Assembly (NCBI GenBank): GCA_000310025.1
Contig: FN649746.1
Coordinates: forward strand, 34,400-98,399
Direction of reading: 5' to 3'
Source: Ectocarpus siliculosus
Taxonomy: Eukaryota; Sar; Phaeophyceae; Ectocarpales; Ectocarpaceae
DNA: 64,000 bases
Under the pieces are notes generated by a model that worked only from the letters and a program-made list of their open reading frames with translations, searched no databases and was not told the origin of the DNA. Below are positions 10,721-22,974 of this stretch, piece by piece. Each line of letters begins with the position of its first letter. Positions within the stretch are counted from its first letter, which is position 1. Made by a program: the position numbers and the translations under genes.

Positions 10721-13700
10721 ATCTCTTTGGAATCTGACGAACCTCAGAGGGGTACTTCCGCGGCGAACCCGATGTACCTTCGGCGGATGAGAATGATGAT
10801 GAAGGCCAGCGAGCCTCCAAAGCCAAGGGAAGAGAAAATCTACCCGTTTCGGCCCTGGCAGGTAAGCGGGGACAGGATAATGTCGTCGCTACATTTCTGG
10901 TTGAAAGCGTCTCAAGACTAAATACTGCCGTAAGGCATGTGAATGGCAGGTTTAGTTTTGGTAGCCTCCGCTCTACGCCTCTGGTCAGCATTTTTGGCGC
11001 GTTTGCTCTGCGAGGGAATCTGTTACCACCTTTGCATCTACTCACGGTACTCGCGCAATTTTTTTCACCACCGTCATAACCTGGCGTTCGTGGCTTCATA
11101 ACCAGATGCCACTCTCCCCGACTCCACTCCCACACCAATGGTTGTCCCCATCCGTTGTGTTTCACGGCTCACCCTGGCTAATTTCGGTCCCTGTTGAACA
11201 CGACTGCGGGCCGCCGTGCACACTAACGGCGCAAGCCTCACATCTGGGAGCGCATGTTCAGGTGCGACTTCTGTCTGCGAGTGGTCTCTTCGGGGATAAC
11301 TCGCGTACCGTGCATCGTCTGCGACATCGTCGCTCACATTGGCTGCCTTCACAACGCCGTCCTGGAGGCCGAAGGCGGAACGCGCTCTCCCGCCGAATGC
11401 GGAACGGGTATTGGGAACGATCTTCGGGCCGTTCTCGGACAAAATCCTCAGAGAACGGCCTTCGACGACGACGATAGTGGTGTATTGGGCGGAAGCAGTG
11501 ATGGTGCCAGCGATACCAGCGGTTCTGAAGCCGGACATGAGCCTCGAGTATGGGTGTGCGGACACTGCACAAAGGAGCACCTGTTGCAAATGGAAGAAAA
11601 GGGCGAGTGGTAGCTCTGCCCGATGGATGAACGAGGAAGCGTGGGCGTTTACGGGTGGTCCGGATTGTGCCTGACGTTAGATTTCAACACACCATGGCTG
11701 TCATACACTCAGGATGGTGTAAACCTTAACTTTCACCACTCTCTGGGCCTGTCAATAAGAATCGTGATGAGGGGGCATGCAAGGTACCCCACCCCTCCGG
11801 GATACCTCCAGGAATATAGAATGCCAAGGTTCTGACGAAACGCCTGGACGGCATAACCCCTGGCCGTACGCAGTCTGTCAGATGATGCGTGTGCTGTGGT
11901 GTCGGCCAAGTTGTCCCCCAGGAAAAAAGCTTTGAAGCAACAAACGTGCGAAGCTAGATTGCCCTGCCTCATACTTCACAACGCCTTCGACAGTGATCTG
12001 TACGTGTTGTTGAGGGCCTGTGGGTAAGAGGGTTGCTACTACACTCCAATGAGACCAAAACCAGATCCAAAAAATACTATTCTCAGTTAGATTACTGGCA
12101 AAACGCGACGAGTAGATGGGTCGGGTTGGCTTGGGGCGTGAAAAACTCAACAAATCTTGCCCCTCCCCATTGCTGTTGTTTTTTTGAATGCCTGAAATCC
12201 AACAAACCAGCGGCGGTGATGGCGGCGGCCTGTGATACGAGTGATCAATCGCGTCTCCGTAACTGGAAGGGTGGTTTCTCGGGGGGCTTAGACGATGACG
12301 AGGAGGTAGGTTTGTACTGTTATGAGGCCTTCCTTCGCCGAGTCGAGTCAGGTGTGCTGGTGCTGGTATGGATTTTGGTCCGAAAGGCCTTTTTATCTTT
12401 TGACGCTGCTACTCTTCGCGTAGATCCCGTGCTCATTGACTCCACCGGACGCCTTTCGCACGGAGAACACCAACACCCTCGGGGTACTCGTAGGCGGTGA
12501 GGAATGGTTATGTGTTTGTCCCTTCTTCCCACGGTATCGAGAACGTCCTGTTTCTAATTTTGGGTGTACTCACTGCCTCTGCTCGTGCTGTGTACTGTGC
12601 TTCTCCCCGGCGCTCAATAGTATGACCCACAACAACGCACAGTGCTAGACGGCATAACGTTCGTTCAAGCTAGGTGGAGAGGAACACGGGCGAGACGCAA
12701 GCAGGACGCGCTCAAACACGTGAGAGTGCCGCTGCCGCATGCCTTTACCATGCTTGGGTCCACGTTAACATTTTTTTTTCACACCCTCATTCCATATACC
12801 ACGTGCAGTGTTTCGTTCGTCGAGATGTTTGAGCGAAACAATAGTGCTAGGTGGCGTACATGGGATGGATATCATGTGGTACATCCGTTTGGTGTGCTTG
12901 CACTGCTTTCCGACGACACTCGATGCGACCGTAACGTGGCCTTGACCATCACGCTTCTTTTCCATCTCTTAATACTGCTTTCGAGGTACTACATACACCG
13001 TAAACATGACCACGCTGGATGTGGTTCCAACATAGGCCAGTCCTTGAAACCCATTCCTGTCGCCCACCCCAGTCACACTTCAGAGCTTGGACGTTGGAGG
13101 TGGTGGGTGTCGACGGTCTTACGATCGCCTCAAGAACTGTCCGCAATGTAAGTAAACACTGGCAATGCAACCAACCAATCACAGCGCGAATAAAGTCCGA
13201 GAGAAACAGGGGCGATAGTGAGCGAACGTTTCACGCGAACGCCCAGGAATCCGGTGCAATTTGGGCGACATGACTAAAACCGGTAAAACTATAGTCTACG
13301 TGACGCGAAACACACCTGTGACGAAAGTAGAACTTGAGGCAGTAGGGAGAAGCTCCCCCTGGAGCATTGTCTGTACTCTTCGTCTTCTTTCGGTGACTTC
13401 CTTGTGTGATTGGAGATCTCCACGGCTTTTCTGAGCGTCGTCTTGAGTGCTCGCTTTGGCCCCTCCCCCACCGTCATTTACCCACAAGCCTCAAGCACTC
13501 AGCACTGGCAACAACGGCAAGACCTCTTCCGCTTCAGATACGACATGGCACCCGTGTTTGCACCAGTACCAGTACCGGGTCGTGGTCACCGTCATCCAGG
13601 ACATGGCCCCTGTAGGAATCGAGAGCTCCGCCCCGCCCGTGCAGCTCTTTCGCTTCGACACACCAGCCTTGTCTGCCGCTACCACTGCTACGGCCGATGA

Positions 13701-16700
13701 TGTCGAGGCGGCTGGGGCTGCGGCTGCGGCTGGGATTCCTGCCGCGATGAACAAGGGTGGAGCACGGCCTCTCACCCCCCGGTCGATGATCGGGGGATCG
13801 GCAACCGAGCAAGCCAGCGTGAAGTTCAGCAGCGAAGTAGGTCAAGTGCTGTTTTTTTTGTGGTCGTGGTGCTGTCTGCTGTTGTTGCTGGTAAGGTTGT
13901 AGTTTCAGGCATGTTGGCTCATGTTGTCAAAAATCGCGGCTTGGCCTTTCTTGCAAACTCCGCCGTCAAGGACAGCAGGGTAGCGCTAGCCGTTGCGGAT
14001 AACTAGCAATTGTATATGGTTTTAGATTAGACTATAGCTGCGTGCTTCACGTCGTGCCTCCCGCCCTCTCTTGCTTCCCGCACGGCATGTACCATGATTC
14101 CGGGCGCCCCCACTCGTTCAGCTACTCTGTGTGTTTGTTTCTAACGTCCTCCATGACCTCCGTCGGCGTCTCGTCCTGTCGTATCGCCCTGGAAAAGATA
14201 TTCGTTCCTGGAACCAAGCCTTGGGTTACAGCAGTCTTCACCGTTGTGCGTCAGGTGAAAACAATCTCGAGGTTGCCTTGAAGTTAGCAACTTTCCGAAA
14301 ACCAAAACACGAGGTTGCTGAACGTAAGGCAGGCGAGAGCTCAGCTGCAATATTTTCTCTTGATTAAATCGCTGCTGTTGTGGCGATGAGCACGTACTGA
14401 ACCCTGTGACCATGAAATAACTACCGTATTACCGACTGCATATATAGACCACCCCAAATATTCTTCTGTATCAAGATATTCTAAAGTTGATCGCGGTACC
14501 CTTGCTTCCTTTCTCTTCACCCCCCCTCTTTCAGCTTGTCTCATATGCCAGTACCCCTCAGCCTGTAATCCAGCATGTGCTTGGTTGGAGCCAAGAGGTC
14601 ACGCCATCGGGGCTTCTCTCTTGGACCAACCGCCCCTGCCTCCCTTCTAGTTTGTAGCTGTGGTGACACATGACTGAGCAACTCTGAGCGTGCTCCGAGC
14701 TCATGCGCCCGAGAGACTACAGCAACAGAGAAACAGAAACGGCCACCATTGCAACACGGTTCACTCGCGCTGCTCTCGCCATTCCCCTCTTGCTCCACCG
14801 TGTTTTCCGCTGCGTTGCCGATACTCGGCGTGAGCAACCCCCTGTACGTTCCCTGAGCAGAGTATCCCGCACGAGACTAAGGAAAAGGCGTCGCCAACGA
14901 AAGGAAAGCGAGGGAGAGCGGCGGCGGCAGCGGCGGCAGCGGCAAAAGTTGCAGCGGCGGCGGCGGCGGCGGCGGCGGCGGCAGCGGCGCCACCGGTTTT
15001 GGTTGGCCAAGCGCACGCCCATCTCAACAAGGACCTATGTAGAGGGACTAGCCGGTACTTTTCTCTCCCGCTCAGTTCCCAATACTTCCCGGTGGACACT
15101 TTGCAAGTGAGGCCTCCGCCGTGCTCCATGGCGCTCGTAACTCAGCGTAGGGAACCGTTTATACCGATGTCAGGATAGTTTTCACGTGTACACCCTAGGT
15201 TTGTCTATGCGACAAATATCATTGTCAACGAAAGGCGGTTTTGTTTTCCTTCGCAGGCAGTCCGAACCTCAGTCGATATGTTGTAAAGTGGAAAATGGCG
15301 CTATCTTCATTGCCGTGGTACTACCACCAGATGCGTGCCCGCCCATCACCGCCCTGTCAAACTCGGTCTTCGCTGTTGCTTAGATGGCAACTCCGGACCA
15401 CTTGCCCAAAGGAGTGACGATTCGCGCGAGAATCGGGCCCTTCAGCGACGTTGCCTCGAAATGCGGGTACATTCATGTACGTGGTGCTTGCCAGCAGGAA
15501 GAGCGGCCTTTGGGCTCTGACATCTAGGTAGCCGCAGTCGAACGTCCGGCCAGAATTCGACGTACCGTCTTTTCACCCGACTGAAGAGAGGGTGGGGTAG
15601 AGCAAGAGACTCTGCGGCCTAAAATAGAGCTGGGCCCGACCACATTCACGTATCTTGACCCGTGCTCCTGTCTCTGCTGGCGGTATCCTCGACAATCGGT
15701 ACGCCCGATAAAACTAGTATGTGTCAGTTCTTGGTGAAAATTCCACGCGTTCCGTCGCTTTTGCAACATTGGTGGGTGGAAACGTGGTTGATACCGCTCG
15801 ACGGCATGGATCAACAGAGTGTAGATGCTTCAACTATAGAGTTTACCCGCAACGTATTCACTGATGTCCTTGTCAGGTGACGTTCTCCTCGGGCCGCTTC
15901 AACGCGCCGACCGAGCGGCCATCGAGGTACTTCGGGGTCCTCGCGAGCGGCGTCCTGTGTCTGTACAGCAAAGCCTACTCTCAGAAGCCTCCGGTGAAGT
16001 AAAACCTAGAGGTCCAGAGAGGTTTGCTCTCGAGCTTGATCGCTGGATCATTGTTGATCACGCGAAGGAAATAAAGGCGCTGCACATCTTTGTTCCTTTC
16101 GGATATCATATTTCGAAGTAAATCCTGTCGACAGAAGATGCGCACAACTATGTCGTCGGACAACAAAGGCAACGTATGAGAACAACGAAAAAGGATGCAG
16201 TCATGACTGGAGACCACTAATTGCGAGACCTTCCGAACCCAACGCAGAGGGCGAGGCTGACGCTACAGGGGGCGAGCGTATGGGCGAAGAAGGCTGCACT
16301 ACTGGTATTTGCGTCTCTACGTACGCCAGACGATGCCGGCCGGACGAACTTTCAGGTGCAGTGCACATGTTGCTCTACTGTTTTCCCTCCCTTTTGTTTT
16401 CCTATACTCGCAGAGTCCACCTACACTACGGCCTTGCCTCTATATCGCTACGAAAACCTTCGGCCCGGGGTGGCAAAAAAGACAATCCCGCGGTGCTGGC
16501 CCAAAACTTACCGGGAGGAATGTCCAGCCGCCCTGCCGGCAAGCATGCTCACGAACACGCGTTGACTACTAGGTACGATGTGCGATTTACGCTTGTTCAT
16601 CCCATCGATTGCCATCGCTTGTAGCATGTAGTTTACATAACCTGCGGTTTTGTCTATTTCCACTGAAGAGCTCCTATTTCGGGTATCACAGGAGAATCGC

Positions 16701-17737
16701 TCTAACCCGTACCCTTGCAATGTTTGAGACTGCCCTCGAGAAATATTGTGGGCACCTCGTCGTACTGTTTCCTCGCTTCTTTAGACTGTTGCGTTCATGC
16801 TGGCGAGAGTGACAGGGATGTCCAGCGACGTGAACGAAGACGTCAGCGGAACTCTACCTTGTATCTTCGCTGACGTGTTTTTTTTTCTCCGCCCACTTAT
16901 TGTGTTTCGCGTAGAATAATTTCGTCCAAATAGGTTTAGGGTTGGCGGTGACAGTAGTCTTCTTTGTACGACAAGGGAAGATGCCGGCGGTTAGGAAGTT
17001 AATTTTTAGTGGTAACGGCAGAAATAGTATGTAGAAGTGGTAACATCGACAAGGACCCTCAATGGGGCCGTAACGAGCATGCAGGGTTGTTGAACGTTCT
17101 TGTTTCTATTTTCGTCTTTGTGATGCAATGTGAAGGATAGGTTCTCACCCCCACGAAAACCCTGTTCGAGGCTCTTCTGTTGATTTCACCATGAGCCTAC
17201 CGAAATATACAACAAGCATTGCAGGCGTTGAGTACCCTTTCAACGACGACTGAGATGTGCATCACATTCTTTACAGAGCCACATAGGGCATACGTAGACT
17301 GTGTGTCGTGGAATGGGTCGTGAGGGATGACAGTACCCTTGTTTGAAGCACACCGCTCGACAACTCTACTGCTCGTCTCTATTCAATCGTTCTGCACCTC
17401 TGCTTCTTCTCTCATGTCGCTATTATTTTCTATCCCCCGGTCCTTTCGCCTCTATGTCCCGTTCCCTCTCACACGTGCGTCGGCACCGACTAAATAGTTT
17501 CGCAACTGATATTTCTTGATGTAAGTGAGAGCCAAACGAGCAACTTTTCTTAAACACTGATAGAGATGTACACAGACAGAAAAAGAGCTAGAGAGAGAGA
17601 GTGAGCTATCGTCAGCGAAGCCAGACAGAATTCAAACACATCATGAACGGGTGTCGAACATGCTTCAGGTCCACGCGAGCACTCTGGATGAAGTCAACGC
17701 GTGGAGGAGTCGCCTGCACTCGGCCTCCGTTGCTTGA
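10721..17737 (+). CDS. PHD-like zinc finger / IQ / PH domain protein
   Basis: A phase-consistent model joins exons 10721-10861, 11251-11609, 11874-11992, 12211-12305, 12621-12719, 13600-13836, 15877-15993, 16248-16355 and 17669-17737 (TGA), giving 447 codons with an incomplete 5' end. Exon 2 has a C-x2-C, C-x2-C-x4-H-x2-C, C-x2-C array (CDFC, CIVCDIVAHIGC, WVCGHC) like a PHD finger with an acidic insert of about 80 residues. Exon 5 carries an IQ-type calmodulin-binding motif, VQARWRGTRARRK. The last three exons form a PH domain: RYFGVLASGVLCLYSK, ARLTLQGASV, then VHASTLDEVNAWRSRL with the invariant Trp. PH domains bind phosphoinositides or proteins, so a calcium- and lipid-linked signalling or nuclear adaptor is possible. 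The first exon and the donor at 11993 (GTGATC) are the least certain parts. Confidence 0.55.
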
Positions 17738-18301
17738 AAGCCCAGAAAGCGCTGAGGTGAGAATAGAACAATGGTTGAAGTTTTGCTTTGCTTGTTCATC
17801 TTTGGAAGGAACGCAGTCAGTTAGGAAGGTTATCTGTGTGAGAGAGAACGGTTACCATGATGCGTTTTCCCGACATTCCCGAGAAATCGTGATTGACCAG
17901 AGTTTCCATCTACTACGAAATGCCTGTGTGGGCCAGTTGAAACCTGGCGTACAGAGGCACCTCTCGTACCCCCCCCCCTCTTGATTCCTGCTGTCGTGGT
18001 TACAGGGCCTTTGTGTTTGCTTTGGCCCTGACCTCTGTTATTCCAGAGCTCCCCATGGCCACAATAAGGCACGAGAAGAAAAGAAATGGTCCCAAAGAGA
18101 GCCCAACCATTCGCGATGAAACACAGTTTCCGACGATGAGGTTTCAAGAAAGATGGAAGGCATGGACGTTACCCTTGGTTTAAGAAGGCCGCATCCCCAT
18201 TTTTGCTGTCGATAGGCGATACTGGCGCTCACGTTGTAGGTAGACGTCGAGAGCTGAACCCCGCCAAGCCGGTACCATCATCGTGACAATCCGTCGCCCG
18301 G

Positions 18302-18346
<45 letters not shown>

Positions 18347-18358
18347 GCTGCTGCTGCT
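18302..18358 (+). repeat. (CTG)n microsatellite
   Basis: An almost pure CTG triplet run of about 18 units, broken by one CCG. No exon is visible around it. Confidence 0.95.
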
Positions 18359-18689
18359 CATGCCGGTCCTCGCGCGGTCACGGCCTGGTCATTGGTTGTG
18401 GGTGTGCTTCTTCAACAAAATAGAATATAATCGAACGCGCTAACCGGGCTATGGAAGAGAGGAAAGTCTTGAAACGGAACAAGAAACGCAAGCACGCGTT
18501 CTAATCCGCAGGTTCTCCAGGGCAGAGGAGATTGAACCACAAGCGCCAGCCTCCGTGTATTTTTCTGCAGATAGCATCGACCGCGCTAGGCAGCCGAAAA
18601 ATATAAGGACGTCAGACTTATTGCGGGAAGACCAAATACTGCGAGCACTCTTTCTAGTCTGCGGGTTCCGCCGAGAGGGGGGGCGTCGA

Positions 18690-19020
18690 GGTGGTTGGAC
18701 GTTGGACGACAGCGCACAGCTTCCGGATTCGAAGCACAAGAAGAAGACTCAACACCACCACGTAGCATTGCCGCTGTGTTATCTGCTCCTCTGGTTCTAG
18801 CATCGTTACCCTGAACTGGGTTTAACTCCCTATCCGATTGTTTTTTGCCCCCATTGGGCTAGCCACGATTATTAATACTTCAGCATTCGCTCCTGCAATT
18901 CGTTCGGGATCTCTCCAAGGCCGCTGGAAGATTCATATTTCCTGCATTTTGTCGTTGTCGACGGACGTATGGAAGACCTGATGGGTTGAAGTCCTTGTTC
19001 TCTTCCACACCATTCCCTTT
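18690..19020 (+). repeat. dispersed repeat family R, copy 1
   Basis: This stretch aligns along its length with 36430-36815 on the same strand. Shared blocks include TTCCGGATTCGA, GTAGCATTGCC, CTCCCTATCCGA and TTTTGTCGTTGTCGA, in the same order and with similar spacing. It contains no open frame. It is probably a non-autonomous element or the remains of one, and is clearly diverged from its partner. Confidence 0.7.
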
Positions 19021-22000
19021 CCTTTCGTCTCTCAATTCTACTCCTGTATTAGAAGAATTGTCTCCATCGTTGAGTTCATCCTCGCTAAATCACTCATCAC
19101 AGGGTTAGACGAGTCCAGCGTATACCCAGAGGTTTTGCCAAGTGGTTCTCTCAACGAGGGCGCATCCCGATTCTTTACGCGCATTGTGGATGCATCCATC
19201 TGCAGCAGGATATGACGACAGAAACCGAGAAGAATAAAAGTTGTGGAGAGATTTGGAGAGATCCTCATCTTGTCAATCATGGTTGAACTCCATTACTTGT
19301 TCCTGGCCTCTGCACAGCGGACGGCCGCAACGTTATCCCCGGCCATCTGATTGTAATATGTGGCAGAGGATGAAGCTGGCCTGTTTGGTCTGGTTACGTT
19401 GTCTAAAACCGCGTTCTGGGCACTAAGGACTTGGCCATCATTGTTGTCGTAGGGTCAAAATGGCTGGCAGCCACAATCCTCATCCTCTCCGTCAGTCTCC
19501 TCTGCTCCACTTTGAGTGGATGTATATTTTTTCTAATGGTTTCTTCCTGCTACCCTCAGAAGATTCCCTTCTTGCCGTGTCGGGGAGAGCTTGTGCAATG
19601 GAGATAATTAGGTTCATCCAGATGTGCCCAAAGCTTTTGTCGATGCCACCCCATTTTTGTATGCCGAAGTACGGTGCACGAGCAGCACGTTCCTTCCAAG
19701 GCCACAAACACTAGGGAAAACAGTCTGTCGTCGGCAATACCGGCGAAACTTGGGGAGCTCATTTTCCAAAGATTCAAAGGCGGAACAAGACAGACGAACC
19801 TTGTGGGGGGACTCTCTTCCCAAGAACTCAGAGGGAAAAAGCAAAATAATCTACCAGCAACAACTTCGTAACTCAAGCAAAACGAAATGAATGGCTGTGG
19901 TCGAGTTGACTAGGAAAAAACTTAAGTATGGTAAGGCCGCGATAAAAGACTTCCAGTGAGGTATCGACCGCGGTTGCCGACGGTGTGGAAAACTGGCGGC
20001 GGCAGTAACGAGCCCGACACACGCTGCTCGCCGAACCACACACAATTAGGCACGCCGTAGACCTTCGATTCTGGGCGCATCGTTGGGAGTGGCAGTACAT
20101 CCCTGTGTGCAGCGCGGGAGCTCCCCATGCGAAGGATAACCACGCGTAATGCGGATGGTGTCCCTTTTTCTTGGCGACCCGCTCACCCGCTCACACTGTT
20201 GTCGCTCCAGCTGCAGAAAACTCAACGGAGACCCATTCAAGAACCGTTTTGCCCGTTCTCTTGTTTACAACCTCTTGTCTGTCTCGCGCCTTTTGCTGTC
20301 TCCTCTTGCTCTTCATCGATGCTTGTTTGTGCAATCAAATTGATGCATACAACCGATTATTTGTAAACACTTCGAATAACTTGTGCTATCTTTGAAGGTC
20401 TCCTTCATTGTTATTTTCGAAGTTTCCGCGTGCGCCGTGCGGTCTTGGCTCGTCAACTCGAAAGAACCCATCAACTCCCTTAAAGGATTAGGACGCCTCG
20501 AAGGTGATTTATCGCGATCTACGCCCCCCCCCCGCCGCCCTCGTTTAGAAGGGGACAAATGCCAGACGGGTGGGGATGAAGAACGCAGGTGAGACCATCA
20601 CCCCGGTGCAATATTGGTTGGGGGGGGGGTGGTGCGCGCGTGCTCCGTCGAACCGCGCTGTGGGGATTTGTTGTCTGTGTTGCCGTTTTGGTTTGTCACT
20701 TTCACAAAACAAACGTGGAAGCTTCTCGAGATCGCCAAGAAGCCGGTGACGGTGACACACCCGAGCAGACTTAGCGTTGAACCAAGCAACTCAAGGGAAT
20801 TGTGTTTTTTTTTCTGTTCTGATCCAAGTTGTGTTTCCTGAAAAGCTGCCTCCAGCGGAGGTGCGTCCCTGCAATCAACGCTAGCTGTTTCCACCAAGTC
20901 CAAGGCCGGCAAAATAAAAGGCCGGGGCTCTCTGAACGCGGTTTCGATTTTATTCGGAATCAAGCGCGTTACAAAAAGACGTCAAAAATTGTACACTCTC
21001 GCGGGAGCCAAGAACATATCAGTAGGAAATAACGGTGTTTAAGAAATCAACATTTCCCGACATATGTATGTCCCAGAAAAATAGCTACATCCATCTACCA
21101 ACCAACGAGACTTGATGGAATGAACTACATAAACGTCGCGGCTGACACCATCATCATGTCTCCATGAACAAAGCAACGGCGCTCTCATTCCAATTCACCA
21201 CCATTGCGTACGTACTCGGACACCGGTGAATCACCAGTCAAACAGCTAAGTTGCTCTATCCAGAACACAGAGGGATACCGGCCCGCCACACCTTTACGCA
21301 AGCAACAAGACTTTTATCCAGGCGTGCATTCTCCGTCGCTCGTGAAAAATAAAAAGGTCCCGTAGTTCGGGCACCACATAACTTAATCCTGTCCGCCTTT
21401 CGACATGATCACGTAGTCCAAGCTGAGCCTTCATCGTAGGATACGCCTGTATTCGGGAACGAAGCAGGGAAAGGCAACCAAATGGGAGGGAAAATGAACG
21501 AAAGAGAGAGAGAGGCAACCAAATGGGAGGGAAAAACAAAGTCGGTAACACAAGCCGATGGCGTGGGGGCCTTTGTCCTCCGGTTTGCGGTAGGGGAAAA
21601 CCATTAAATGTAGATGGCGAGACCGCACATCAAGGGGCACCTTTAATGGCTCTGTGGCACAGTTTATGTACAGTCAGTCCAATGCATGAAGCATTGCCTT
21701 GTTCATACAGCATGCAAGCTGCCGCAGAGAACACGAGAAAGAGCTTTTTGGTCAAGAAAGTTGAAGTTTCGTCAGCCTGAATTTATGTGGCAGAACCTTG
21801 CACGGAAACAAACTCGAAGAGGATGGAAAAGACGGTTGATGTCGAAAGTTGTATCAACTCCATCCAGCTAAAGGCCAGGGCCAATAGGCCAGGGCCGAAA
21901 AATCATTAATACTGCTGCACATGTAATTCAAAACATACATGGGCGGGGAGGATTCTTCGTCGTTATTCTGCATCTGCTCTCCATATTTTACTCTCGTTCC

Positions 22001-22974
22001 TCTCGCTGTTGCTCCGCAAACGTGCTGCCTGTAAGCATGCGAGATTCCGAGGAGCAATTGTTGCCCCCTGTTCGTTGGCACTGACCTGCCCACAGTACAG
22101 CGCACAGCCCTCAAATTTCAGATTTGCTCCGCAAAACAGTACGGGGTCGTCAACCATGTGTGCATCGAGGTCCGCAGACAACCCGCCGCACCAGATTTCG
22201 TTGTAGGCACGGAAACATCAAACACATTTACGTACGCACAGCAATCAATCCTCCCAGTTGACGCCACCCGTGGGTTATTTGCAAAAAGGCGCCATCACCC
22301 GTCAGGTGTGTGTAGTTTACTCTGTCTCTCTCTCTCTCGCACCCCGTGTAGACCAATCCCGGTGGCGGGGGGGGGGGATTTCGGCGGAAACCATATAAAC
22401 CTGTGGAAATTCCACACACAAACATAGGTATGCATAGATCTGCATTACCACTCGTGTTTGAAGCTCCAAACGTTTGTCTAGATTTTACTTGGGGACAGAA
22501 AAACAATATCGTCAGAATTGGGTCGCGTTGCTACGCTTCGGCCTCACGCGTTGACTCCGATCCCGCGGCAAGGAAATCGAGCTGGGAGGACTTTTTCGTT
22601 TGCGCCGCGAAACGGGGAAAGCGAGGTAGGGTTCCTGGGCCCGCGTTGTGAAAGACCAACGCAAAATATCTTCATCTATGAAAACCCAAGCCACCTCGGT
22701 TGCACGTGAGTGCTCCGTAAACCAATATGGTGCAACAACCAACAAGGCCAACCAACAAGGCGGAGGGGCGGCTACCCTAAAGCGTGGGAGATCTCTGAGA
22801 CAGGCCAACTCCCAGTAACAACGAGCAAATGCCGACAAACTCAAGCCAAAAATCGAGTGTCCCGGACAAGATAGGATTTGATGGATGGGAAGATGAGGCA
22901 GAGCATCGAGTATTCCCCGAAACCAATAAACTCACCATCGCGCCTCGTATGCACCTTCCAGGGACACGCGGTCC
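19021..22974. other. intergenic, no supported gene
   Basis: No frame on either strand shows recognisable domains or good splice-bounded coding sequence. Poly-C at 20523-20533 and poly-G at 20622-20632 lie about 100 bases apart. A direct duplication of a 20-odd base unit (GAGGCAACCAAATGGGAGGG-like) lies at 21472 and 21512. The right end is the 3' flank of the phytochrome gene. Confidence 0.4.

Noticed and set aside
15864-16121. 85-codon frame with FALELDRWIIVDHAKE as part of the PH domain
   Set aside because: It looks PH-like, but the splice from 15993 to 16248 gives a better PH core in consistent phase, so this frame is probably a shadow.
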